Assembly (NCBI GenBank): GCA_016183225.1
Contig: JACPEZ010000032.1
Span: 1-8,057, forward strand
Direction of reading: 5' to 3'
Length of the DNA: 8,057 nucleotides
Source: Candidatus Daviesbacteria bacterium
Lineage (GTDB): Bacteria > Patescibacteriota > Microgenomatia > Daviesbacterales > UBA10151
In this document: positions 1 to 6,149 of the stretch, in pieces
Layout: every line of letters begins with the position of its first letter
Numbering within the stretch: position 1 is the stretch's first letter
Program-made: the position numbers and the translations under genes
Notes under the pieces: generated by a model
The model's input: the letters and a program-made list of their open reading frames with translations, nothing else
The model's database searches: none
Told to the model about the DNA's origin: nothing

Positions 1-1
1 G

Positions 2-1132
2 CTTTTGGCCTGGTTTAATTTTTTTACGGATTTTAAACTGTACGGTCCTTTAGCCATAATTTATTTTTCCCAGGTGACAGGCTCATATGCTTTGGGAACC
101 AGTATTTTTTCCGCTGTGATGATCTCCGCAGCTTTATTTGAAGTGCCCACTGGAGTTTTCTCCGATTTGATTGGCCGCAAAAAAACTCTGGCTTTGGGAG
201 CTTTCTCTATGGCCATTGCCATTATTTTTTATGCCCTGGGTTTTTCTTATCTCATGCTTGTGCTTGGTGCAGTCATGGAGGGGATATCCCGTTCGTTTTA
301 TAGCGGCAACAACGAGGCGCTTCTTCACGACACATTAAAAGAAGCAGGATCGGAAAAAAACTACCATCATTTTTTGGGCAAATTAACCTCCTTTCTTCAT
401 GTGGCTTTAGCCATTTCTGCCTTGTTGGGAGGCATAATAGCTCAATTTAATTTCGCCCTGGTATTTTGGATTTCCCTGATGCCACAGATTATTTGTTTTG
501 TTCTTTCCCTGCAGATTATTGAGCCCAAAATCCATGCCAAGAATGAAAGTGGCAATATCTATAAGCATCTTAGGGAATCAATAATTTTATTTTTCAAAAA
601 TCCCAGATTAAGGCTTTTGAGTTTATCCAGTATTTTTGGTTATGGTTTTGGAGAAGCATCATATCAATTCCGGGGAGCTTTTTTTGTCAGCATCTGGCCT
701 TTATGGGCCATCGGCATTGCAGGCATGTTATCGCAATTGGGGGCCACTGTGGGATTTTATTTTAGCGGCAAAATCATTGATAAATTCGGGGCATTTAAGA
801 GTTTGCTTTGGGGCAGTGTTTACAATAGGTTGGCGGATTTTGTGTCTTTAATTTTTGTTTCTCCGCTTTCTCCGGTTGTGATGTCTACCACCTCGCTGCA
901 CTATGGCGTATCCAATGTGGCCAGATCATCCTTGATGCAAAAAGAGTTTACCGATCATCAGCGGGCCACCATGGGTTCCTTAAATTCTTTTGCCGGCAGC
1001 ATCTTTTTTGCTATCACCGCTTTTAGCTTGGGACTGATGGCAGATCGGCTGAATCCTAGTCAAGCTTTAATTCTTCTGGAAATATTCATGCTGGTCAATG
1101 TTTATGTTTACTGGAAATTATTTAAATCATAA
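2..1132 (+). CDS. MFS transporter, probable drug efflux type (5'-partial)
   Basis: Major facilitator superfamily permease, expected to move a small solute or drug across the cytoplasmic membrane by proton exchange; the substrate cannot be told. The protein is a run of hydrophobic helices. The MFS motif A loop lies between helices 2 and 3 (residues 50-60, counting the TTG at 5 as residue 1: GVFSDLIGRKK). Another recognisable patch is SGNNEALLHDTL, about residues 99-110. The frame is open to the window edge, and the first visible residues already look like the middle of helix 1 (WFNFFTDFKLYGPLAIIYF), so the true start lies upstream and the TTG at 5 is not a credible start. About 375 residues are present, against roughly 390-420 for a 12-helix MFS protein. 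The DUF378-like gene follows after 66 bases. MFS membership is firm; efflux is inferred from family resemblance. Confidence 0.88.
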   Translation, partial: LLAWFNFFTDFKLYGPLAIIYFSQVTGSYALGTSIFSAVMISAALFEVPTGVFSDLIGRKKTLALGAFSMAIAIIFYALGFSYLMLVLGAVMEGISRSFYSGNNEALLHDTLKEAGSEKNYHHFLGKLTSFLHVALAISALLGGIIAQFNFALVFWISLMPQIICFVLSLQIIEPKIHAKNESGNIYKHLRESIILFFKNPRLRLLSLSSIFGYGFGEASYQFRGAFFVSIWPLWAIGIAGMLSQLGATVGFYFSGKIIDKFGAFKSLLWGSVYNRLADFVSLIFVSPLSPVVMSTTSLHYGVSNVARSSLMQKEFTDHQRATMGSLNSFAGSIFFAITAFSLGLMADRLNPSQALILLEIFMLVNVYVYWKLFKS

Positions 1133-1135
1133 GTC

Positions 1136-1165
1136 TTGATTAATGGTTTGATTTGTGATTACACT
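1136..1165 (+). promoter_or_regulatory. Possible promoter for the DUF378-like gene
   Basis: TTGATT (1136-1141), an 18-base spacer and TACACT (1160-1165) would start transcription about 25 bases before the ATG at 1199. The match is moderate. The gene could equally be read through from the transporter upstream, since no terminator is visible between them. Confidence 0.25.
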
Positions 1166-1180
1166 GGAAGTAAGGTCAGC

Positions 1181-1190
1181 AAAGGAGGTG
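1181..1190 (+). promoter_or_regulatory. Strong Shine-Dalgarno deciding the start at 1199
   Basis: AAAGGAGGTG is close to a full anti-Shine-Dalgarno complement and lies 8 bases before the ATG at 1199. It is the best ribosome binding site in the window. It rules out the upstream TTG at 1136 as start, and the ATG at 1191 is out of frame. Confidence 0.8.
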
Positions 1191-1198
1191 ATGAGAAA

Positions 1199-1402
1199 AT
1201 GAAAATGCTTCATATAGCAGCTTACACTCTGCTTTGGGTGGGGGGTGTGAATTTGGGGTTGTCGGCTTTTGGTTTTGATGTGGTTAATCTGGTACTGGGC
1301 GGTTTGGGCCTGGTACAAGTCTTTAACATCTTGGTGGGGGTTTCGGCAGTTTATTCTGTGGCCACCCACATGGGTGATTGCAAGGTATGCGGTAAACAGT
1401 GA
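1199..1402 (+). CDS. DUF378-family small membrane protein with C-terminal CxxC
   Basis: A 67-residue protein resembling the DUF378 (YuzA-like) family of small bacterial membrane proteins, whose function is unknown. Two hydrophobic helices are visible, roughly residues 4-23 and 36-56, joined by a short turn. The first carries the VGGVNLGL pattern typical of the family, the second a LVGVSAVY pattern. The short polar tail ends with CKVCGKQ, placing cysteines at 61 and 64, which could bind a metal or form a disulfide. The ATG at 1199 is chosen because of the strong ribosome binding site just before it. Its TGA stop overlaps the GTG start of the peptidase gene (GTGA), so the two are probably translationally coupled. 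Family assignment is from pattern recognition and length. Confidence 0.75.
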   Translation: MKMLHIAAYTLLWVGGVNLGLSAFGFDVVNLVLGGLGLVQVFNILVGVSAVYSVATHMGDCKVCGKQ

Positions 1403-2328
1403 AAGTCACCAAACCTGCAAAATTAAATAGAGGGGATACCATTGGCATTGTGGCCTCGTCTTTGCCTGTTCTGCCGTCTTTTACAGCAAATTATCAAAAG
1501 GGCAAAAAACTTATTGAAGAGATGGGTTTTAAGATCAAAGAGGGTAAGACTATTGGAAAAGTAAGATGGTGGGCAGCCGGCACTCCCAAGGAAGTGGCGC
1601 AAGATTTAAATTCCATGTTTGCTGATAAAAATATTAAATCCATCATGGCTCAAACCGGCGGATATTCTGCTATTTCTGTTTTAGAACATTTAGACTACGA
1701 ACTAATTAAAAAAAATCCCAAACCATTTATTGGCATGTCAGACATGACTGCATATCATCTGGCAATATTTACAAAAACAGGCATGGTAGGATTTCATATG
1801 GATGATGTTTTACATTTCAATAAAGAATTTTTCTTAAAATTTTTAACAAAAACAGAAGCACCTGGGATAATAAAACCTTTATCGCAGTGGGAGCAGTGGA
1901 AAAAAGGAAAAGCAGAGGGGCATTTAATTGGAGGTATATTAGAACACTCGCGAATTTTATCCGGCACACAGTATTATCCGAAGCTAGAAGATTTTGAGGG
2001 AGCAATATTTTTTTGGGAAGAAGTGGGAGTAACTTTGCATCATATAGCTACGACTTTATATAAACTCAAATATTTAGGAATTTTAGACAGGATCTCTGGA
2101 ATGTTAATTGGAAAAATTAAGTATGTAAAGCCTATGAGAGAAGAAGAAATAAAAGAACCTACAGCTAAAGAAATGATTTTGGAAATTTTAAAGGACTATA
2201 ATTTTCCCGTTATGGCCAATATGGATTTTGGCCATTTTACCGTCAACATCCCCATGCCAATAGGCATTAAAGTTTCCTTTGATACTTCAAAAAAAGAGTT
2301 AAAATTTTTAGAAGGAGCAGTTATTTAA
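1399..2328 (+). CDS. S66-family LD-carboxypeptidase / MccF-like serine peptidase
   Basis: A 309-residue cytoplasmic serine peptidase of family S66. LdcA members cleave the L,D bond of muramoyl tetrapeptide during peptidoglycan recycling; MccF members inactivate microcin C-type peptidyl-nucleotides. The N-terminal half has the opening LNRGDTIGIVASS and the nucleophile motif FIGMSD (Ser114). The C-terminal half supplies the other likely catalytic residues: Glu207 in FFWEEVG and His279 in DFGHFTVNIPMPIG, giving a complete Ser-Glu-His set. Length matches the family (about 300-350). No signal peptide is seen. It starts at GTG 1399, overlapping the previous stop by four bases, with no good ribosome binding site of its own, which suggests coupled translation. 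The middle of the gene is noticeably AT-richer than the transporter upstream. LdcA versus MccF-like activity cannot be decided from sequence alone. Confidence 0.88.
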   Translation: MKVTKPAKLNRGDTIGIVASSLPVLPSFTANYQKGKKLIEEMGFKIKEGKTIGKVRWWAAGTPKEVAQDLNSMFADKNIKSIMAQTGGYSAISVLEHLDYELIKKNPKPFIGMSDMTAYHLAIFTKTGMVGFHMDDVLHFNKEFFLKFLTKTEAPGIIKPLSQWEQWKKGKAEGHLIGGILEHSRILSGTQYYPKLEDFEGAIFFWEEVGVTLHHIATTLYKLKYLGILDRISGMLIGKIKYVKPMREEEIKEPTAKEMILEILKDYNFPVMANMDFGHFTVNIPMPIGIKVSFDTSKKELKFLEGAVI

Positions 2329-2329
2329 T

Positions 2330-2428
2330 TTATTTGGACTTTTTTGTGTTTTTGCTAAAAAAAGCCAATGAATAGACCAGTAAAATCAAAATTCCTAATG
2401 CTCCAAGTCCCCAAATATAACTATCCAT
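2330..2428 (-). CDS. Tiny single-helix membrane protein (32 aa)
   Basis: A 32-residue reading frame: short polar start (MDSYIWG), one hydrophobic helix of about 18 residues (8-24) and a lysine-rich tail (SKNTKKSK), so N-out/C-in by the positive-inside rule. Its ATG at 2428 lies two bases after the stop of the 73-residue membrane protein gene, and AGAGGA is placed nine bases before it, inside the end of that gene. Its stop at 2330 comes one base after the stop of the convergent peptidase gene, so it fills the gap exactly. The fit of start, ribosome binding site and neighbours argues that it is real. No family is recognised; it could be a membrane-protein partner or a small stress peptide. Confidence 0.5.
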   Translation of the reverse strand: MDSYIWGLGALGILILLVYSLAFFSKNTKKSK

Positions 2429-2430
2429 AC

Positions 2431-2652
2431 TTATTTATCCTCTGGGTTTATTATAGCAGCTCCAATAATGAGAAGCAAGCCACCAACAAAAGTTAAGAAA
2501 GCAAACTCTTTCGGAAAATTGATAGGTAAACTAACTACCTCAGGAAAGAAAAATGCAGCGAAAGAAAAAAGAATAATTGCCTGACCAATATTAGATGATG
2601 CTGATGCAAAGATTTTTAATTTTGCAGGAGTGAGCTTTAATCTTCTGATCAT
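2431..2652 (-). CDS. Small two-helix membrane protein, unknown function
   Basis: A 73-residue protein with a basic N-terminus (MIRRLKLTPAKLK) and two hydrophobic helices, about residues 22-40 and 50-68, joined by a short loop containing LPINFPKEF. The tail is acidic (NPEDK). No enzyme motif is visible and the family is not recognised. Both ends would be cytoplasmic by the positive-inside rule. The ATG at 2652 is the only reasonable start in frame, although its Shine-Dalgarno is weak; a good -10 box lies about 24 bases upstream (2676-2681). It appears to form a two-gene unit with the 32-residue membrane protein just downstream, and is transcribed away from the epimerase gene. Low GC and AT-rich codons resemble the neighbouring epimerase rather than the flanking transporters. 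Confidence 0.68.
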   Translation of the reverse strand: MIRRLKLTPAKLKIFASASSNIGQAIILFSFAAFFFPEVVSLPINFPKEFAFLTFVGGLLLIIGAAIINPEDK

Positions 2653-2653
2653 C

Positions 2654-2683
2654 TTGAATGGTTGTTATAGGAAATATTATACT
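2654..2683 (+). promoter_or_regulatory. Possible promoter for the epimerase gene
   Basis: TTGAAT (2654-2659) and TATACT (2678-2683) are 18 bases apart, which would start transcription about 17 bases before the ATG at 2707. It overlaps the divergent -10 box of the opposite strand, so the two transcription units may compete for polymerase. Confidence 0.4.
2676..2681 (-). promoter_or_regulatory. -10 box (TATAAT) for the small membrane protein pair
   Basis: A perfect TATAAT reads on the - strand 23 bases before the ATG at 2652. No good -35 hexamer lies 16-18 bases upstream of it, so this is only half a promoter by consensus. Confidence 0.4.
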
Positions 2684-2706
2684 ACAGATACATCCAAAAA
2701 GATGTT

Positions 2707-3417
2707 ATGAAAATTTTTATAACAGGAGATAAAGGATATTTGGGAAGTGAATTTGTTAAGCGATTTGGTGATGAGTATGAAACAATTGGTTTCAATAGAC
2801 AGGATGGGGAAGATATTAGGGATTACGAATCTCTTAAAACTAAAATGCAGGGCTGCGAACAAGTGGTTCACCTGGCAGCAATCCCTAAACCGATAGAAGG
2901 CATCCCATTTGAAGAGTATGTTGCCACTAATGTGGAAGGGACACTCAATGTAGTGAGGGCGGCTGTTGAAGATGGAGTGAGGCGAGTTATTTATGCTTCA
3001 TCAACAACCATTTATGGGATAGAAAGAGGAATTCCTTTTAAAACGCCAATCAAAGAAGATCAACCTTTTGTTTCTCAATATCTTTCTGCAGATGATCTTT
3101 CTTGTAGAGATGTTGATCTCTCGTACCATATAAGTAAAGTTATGGCAGAGCAGATTTTGGCATGGTATGGATTAAACAAAAAAATTCAAACAGTTGCTTT
3201 GAGGTTTGGCCCTATTAACAAGGTATTTTTGGGAACAAGTGTAAGCATTAATAATGCCACTCAAGCTATTAAATTAGCTTTAGATCATCAGGGAGAATTT
3301 TGGTATGAGCCGTTTAGTATTGTAGATGAACTTGCCACTTTTGATATTTCAAAAGCAAAAAGGGTTTTAGGGTATAATCCGGAGAAACCAAATTATTCAC
3401 CTGATCAAATTCACTAA
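2707..3417 (+). CDS. NAD-dependent epimerase/dehydratase (extended SDR), short form
   Basis: A 236-residue Rossmann-fold oxidoreductase of the NAD-dependent epimerase/dehydratase family, usually acting on nucleotide-activated sugars. Visible motifs are the NAD-binding loop TGDKGYLG (residues 6-13), the strand motif HLAAIPKP (55-62), YASSTTIYG (96-104) supplying the catalytic Ser, and the Tyr-Lys pair in SYHISK (Tyr140, Lys144). All core catalytic residues are therefore present. The usual family length is about 300-330; here the C-terminal substrate-binding part is reduced, as in short members such as uronate dehydrogenases, so the substrate is uncertain. The start ATG has only a weak ribosome binding site, but the sequence begins exactly at the first beta strand. 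Its stop overlaps the stop of the convergent NAD kinase gene by four bases. No other sugar-pathway gene is adjacent. Confidence 0.85.
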   Translation: MKIFITGDKGYLGSEFVKRFGDEYETIGFNRQDGEDIRDYESLKTKMQGCEQVVHLAAIPKPIEGIPFEEYVATNVEGTLNVVRAAVEDGVRRVIYASSTTIYGIERGIPFKTPIKEDQPFVSQYLSADDLSCRDVDLSYHISKVMAEQILAWYGLNKKIQTVALRFGPINKVFLGTSVSINNATQAIKLALDHQGEFWYEPFSIVDELATFDISKAKRVLGYNPEKPNYSPDQIH

Positions 3418-4106
3418 CCCCTGATTACTTTACAATTAGGGCATCGGAGGGAGGATTCGTAGATTTTGGCTTTTTTATCTGACAGATCAAAAGAAACCGC
3501 TGTACTCTCTGCTATATTGAAAATATCAGGATTATTGTCAAAACTTAAATTGGCCTGTCCTCTGACTAACTGGAAATTTACCCGATCGTCTTCATTGAAA
3601 TAAACAGGATTTTGTTTTTCAGTAGTGTTATTAAAGGCCAGTCCAAAGCCTTCGTCAAAAGACCCACCTGTAATTGATTTAAAATAAGCAGTTGAACCGA
3701 AAGGAGTGGAGATGACTATGCCATCCCCAATAAAAAATTGGCCATTAACATTGAAACGGATGGCATGGATGGGATGCTGGTTTCTGACTACAAAGTCATT
3801 CAGGGCATATAAATCTTTACCGTCCAAGCTGGTATGCAATTTTTGATATTCATTCAAGTTTAATTTTCCTGCCAGCAAATCTTGTAGAACTTTTTTGTCT
3901 TGATGATCGGGACATTTATTACAAAACTGGCTATTTCTGATGGGGAGTTTGGGAATGTTGGGATATGTTCTTTCAGCAGACAGCAGCGTGCCGTCTCCGC
4001 CGTAGCTTATCACCACATCGGGATTTTGTTCTGTAACCTGCAATCCTGAATTTTCAACAAGCTCTTTGATGTCTTGGGAATTTTTGCCAAACAACAATAC
4101 TTTCAT
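3414..4106 (-). CDS. nadK: NAD kinase (compact, with two CxxC pairs)
   Basis: ATP (or polyphosphate)-NAD kinase, making NADP from NAD in the cytoplasm. The 230-residue protein keeps the family landmarks: GGDG at residues 36-39 (YGGDGTLL), the NAD-binding LNDFVVRN (residues 102-109, with Asp104 where most bacterial enzymes have Glu), and the glycine-rich STPFGSTAYFKSITGG (133-148). It is shorter than most bacterial NAD kinases (about 270-300); the N-terminal domain is trimmed. Two cysteine pairs stand out: Cys62/Cys65 (FCNKCPDH) and Cys222/Cys225 (RCPNCK) at the extreme C-terminus. They could together hold a zinc ion, which is not a feature of the classical enzymes. The ATG start at 4106 has no clear ribosome binding site but begins right at the first strand (MKVLLFGK). 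It converges on the epimerase gene with overlapping stops and diverges from the MFS exporter gene. Confidence 0.87.
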   Translation of the reverse strand: MKVLLFGKNSQDIKELVENSGLQVTEQNPDVVISYGGDGTLLSAERTYPNIPKLPIRNSQFCNKCPDHQDKKVLQDLLAGKLNLNEYQKLHTSLDGKDLYALNDFVVRNQHPIHAIRFNVNGQFFIGDGIVISTPFGSTAYFKSITGGSFDEGFGLAFNNTTEKQNPVYFNEDDRVNFQLVRGQANLSFDNNPDIFNIAESTAVSFDLSDKKAKIYESSLRCPNCKVIRG

Positions 4107-4131
4107 CTAGCTAATTTTACTACAAATTGGT

Positions 4132-4137
4132 TATACT
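4132..4137 (+). promoter_or_regulatory. Possible -10 box for the second MFS gene
   Basis: TATACT lies 17 bases before the ATG at 4155 and would give a leader of about 10 bases. No matching -35 hexamer is seen. The 48-base gap between the divergent nadK and MFS genes must hold both promoters or depend on sites within the genes. Confidence 0.3.
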
Positions 4138-4154
4138 TAAAGATTAAATCCCAA

Positions 4155-5381
4155 ATGAAACCTTTTTTAACGCTTAAAATCCCCAATTTTAGAAACTATC
4201 TGCTGGGAGCATTTTTATCCGAAATAGGCAACCAGATGCAGGTGGTGGCCATAGCCTGGCAAGTTTATGAAATGACCAGAAACCCTGTTTCACTGGGTTT
4301 GATTGGCGTAGCTAATTTTGTGCCAATAATTCTGTTTTCTTTAATCGGCGGGGTGGTGGTGGATAAATTAGACAGAAGGAAGGTATTAATACTGACTCAA
4401 GGCTTCCAGGCCATTTTTGCCTTGACACTTTTTAGTCTGACTATTTTTCATCTGATCAGCCCCTGGATCATTTATACTATTTTATTTTTGATCTCCACCT
4501 CTCAATCTTTTTCCATTCCTGCCAGACAATCGGTTGTGCCGCATCTGGTCCCTAAAAAAATGTTTATGAATGCGGTTTCTCTAAACACTCTGCAGTTTCA
4601 ATCAGCCATCATGATTGGCCCGGCTATCGCCGGATTTTTAATTGCCGGGGTGGGAGTTCAAGCTATTTATCTGGTCAATGCCCTGTCTTTTTTATTTTTC
4701 ATTATGGCGGTTTATTCCATTAAGGTTCCTTTGCAAGCTCATGACAGGGAAGCAGTGGAATTTAGTTTAGGATCCATCATGGAGGGTATCAGGTTTGTGG
4801 CCAAAACCCCGATTCTCTTAACCACCATGATTTTGGATTTTCTGGTCACTTTTTTTGGCACAGCTACCATACTGATGCCGGTTTTTGCCCAGGATGTTTT
4901 GCGGGTGGGGCCCAAAGGCTTGGGGCTTTTGTATTCTGCTCCGGCCATCGGAGGAGTGCTGGCCGGACTTTTTGTTTCTTCTTTCCACCACAAAATTAAA
5001 CATCAGGGCAAGGCCATTATCGGGGCGCTTTTCATTTACGGCCTGGCCACTATTGGTTTTGGGTTATCTAAGATTTATTTTTTATCTATATTTTTCTTAA
5101 TTCTGGTAGGATTTGGGGATATGTTTTCTACCATTATCAGAAATACCATCAGACAACTGATCACCCCGGATTATTTAAGAGGCAGAATGGCCTCGGTGAT
5201 GAGGATTTTCTTTCAGGGAGGTCCGCAGTTGGGGGATATGGAGGCAGGTTTCCTGGCAAAAGCAGTTGGAGGACCAATATCTGTGGTGGTAGGAGGAGCG
5301 GGGGTTTTGTTAGTTTTGATGCTGCTTACTTTTAAGGGTAAAACTTTAAGGCAGTATCATGGAAAAGACCTGGTTGTTTAA
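4155..5381 (+). CDS. MFS exporter, EntS / MFS_3-like
   Basis: A 408-residue major facilitator permease resembling the EntS / transmembrane secretion effector (MFS_3) group, whose known members export enterobactin or drugs using proton motive force. The N-terminus FRNYLLGAFLSEIGNQMQ is typical of this group. MFS motif A is GGVVVDKLDRRK (residues 65-76), and the loop SQSFSIPARQSVVPHLV follows helix 4. A second-half signature is LRGRMASVMRI, near the cytoplasmic loop before helix 11. Twelve hydrophobic segments fit the length. The ATG at 4155 is chosen because conserved family sequence begins there; an upstream in-frame start at 4074 would run back into the nadK gene and code for non-matching sequence. 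There is no good Shine-Dalgarno. It ends five bases before the hrcA promoter. The substrate is unknown. Confidence 0.87.
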   Translation: MKPFLTLKIPNFRNYLLGAFLSEIGNQMQVVAIAWQVYEMTRNPVSLGLIGVANFVPIILFSLIGGVVVDKLDRRKVLILTQGFQAIFALTLFSLTIFHLISPWIIYTILFLISTSQSFSIPARQSVVPHLVPKKMFMNAVSLNTLQFQSAIMIGPAIAGFLIAGVGVQAIYLVNALSFLFFIMAVYSIKVPLQAHDREAVEFSLGSIMEGIRFVAKTPILLTTMILDFLVTFFGTATILMPVFAQDVLRVGPKGLGLLYSAPAIGGVLAGLFVSSFHHKIKHQGKAIIGALFIYGLATIGFGLSKIYFLSIFFLILVGFGDMFSTIIRNTIRQLITPDYLRGRMASVMRIFFQGGPQLGDMEAGFLAKAVGGPISVVVGGAGVLLVLMLLTFKGKTLRQYHGKDLVV

Positions 5382-5386
5382 AGGAC

Positions 5387-5415
5387 TTGACAAGAGTTAG
5401 CAGTCGTGGTAGGAT
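5387..5415 (+). promoter_or_regulatory. Sigma-70-type promoter of the hrcA-grpE-dnaK operon
   Basis: A perfect TTGACA (5387-5392), a 17-base spacer and TAGGAT (5410-5415) form the best promoter in the window. The predicted start, about seven bases after the -10 box (near 5422), falls almost on the hrcA ATG at 5424. The CIRCE-like operator covers the spacer, the -10 box and the start point, so repressor binding should block polymerase. Confidence 0.75.
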
Positions 5416-5423
5416 AGTGCCAA
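5397..5423 (+). promoter_or_regulatory. Degenerate CIRCE operator (HrcA binding site)
   Basis: CIRCE is TTAGCACTC, nine bases, GAGTGCTAA. Here TTAGCAGTC (5397-5405, 8 of 9 matching), exactly nine bases, then TAGTGCCAA (5415-5423, 7 of 9 matching) stand directly before the hrcA ATG. Position, spacing and the adjacent hrcA gene support a real operator for autoregulation; the two arms no longer mirror each other fully. Confidence 0.75.
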
Positions 5424-6146
5424 ATGGATCTGACAGACCGTCAAAAAGCACTTTTAAAAGCGGTTATTGAAGAATATATTGACACGGCCGAACCGGTTGG
5501 CTCGGAGGTAGTGGACAGGAAATATAATCTGGGGGTGTCCCCTGCCACTATCAGAAACGAGATGGTATCTTTAACCAAAGAAGGGTATTTAAAACAACCA
5601 CACACTTCTGCCGGCCGGGTACCCACTTCCATGGGTTTTAGGCTTTATATTCAGGAGTTGATGAAGGAAAAACAACTGCCTGTAGCTGCGGAAGTTTCCA
5701 TTAAAGAAAGAATGTGGGAGCAACGCTTGCAGAGGGAAAAGCTCTTGAGAGAAGCGGTTAAAGCCTTGGCCCAGCGTTGTGATATGCTGGGTTTGGCATT
5801 GGATGACGAAGGCCAAATTTTTTATGCCGGAGCGGCTAATATCTTGGACTGGCCGGAATTTTACGATATTGACGTGACCAGATTTGTGTTAAGTTTATTT
5901 GATGAGTTGCCCACTTTGCAGGAAATTTTGGGCAAAGCCAAAGGTCTGGACCCCATGCATGTGTTGTTTGGGGATGAGCTGGAATTTGAAAACTTAAGAC
6001 CAACAGGGTTTGTTTTTACCAGGTATGAGATGGGGCCAAAAGAAGGGGTTATTGGGGTAATTGGCCCGGCGCGGATGAATTTTCCCCTGGTTATTCCTTA
6101 TGTCAGATATGTTAAAAATTTATTATATGAAGCAGGCAGGGTATAA
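5424..6146 (+). CDS. hrcA: Heat-inducible transcription repressor HrcA (short form)
   Basis: Repressor of heat-shock chaperone genes; it binds CIRCE operators as a dimer and, in characterised species, depends on chaperones for correct folding. The N-terminal winged-helix DNA-binding domain (residues 1-75) is well conserved: LTDRQKALLKAVIEEYI, GSEVVDR, recognition helix SPATIRNEM (39-47), and the wing GRVPTSMGFRLYI. A helical linker of about 25 residues follows (85-115). The C-terminal domain keeps IFYAGAANILDWPEF (132-146) and the hallmark GVIGPARMNFPLVIPYVRYV (211-230). At 240 residues it is about 100 shorter than the usual 340, with the loss in the middle of the C-terminal region, between the two helices-and-sheet parts. 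The ATG directly abuts the operator and there is no Shine-Dalgarno, so the message is probably leaderless. It is the first gene of the chaperone operon. Confidence 0.9.
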   Translation: MDLTDRQKALLKAVIEEYIDTAEPVGSEVVDRKYNLGVSPATIRNEMVSLTKEGYLKQPHTSAGRVPTSMGFRLYIQELMKEKQLPVAAEVSIKERMWEQRLQREKLLREAVKALAQRCDMLGLALDDEGQIFYAGAANILDWPEFYDIDVTRFVLSLFDELPTLQEILGKAKGLDPMHVLFGDELEFENLRPTGFVFTRYEMGPKEGVIGVIGPARMNFPLVIPYVRYVKNLLYEAGRV

Positions 6147-6149
6147 ATA

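Noticed and set aside
2335..2372. A possible intrinsic terminator near the end of the peptidase gene, with T-runs and A-runs
   Set aside because: The T and A runs do not form a GC-rich stem followed by a U-tract, and the region is explained by the lysine-rich end of the 32-residue gene.
4074..4154. N-terminal extension of the second MFS protein back to an alternative start at 4074
   Set aside because: It would overlap the divergent nadK start and encode non-hydrophobic sequence unlike the family; the ATG at 4155 begins the conserved part.
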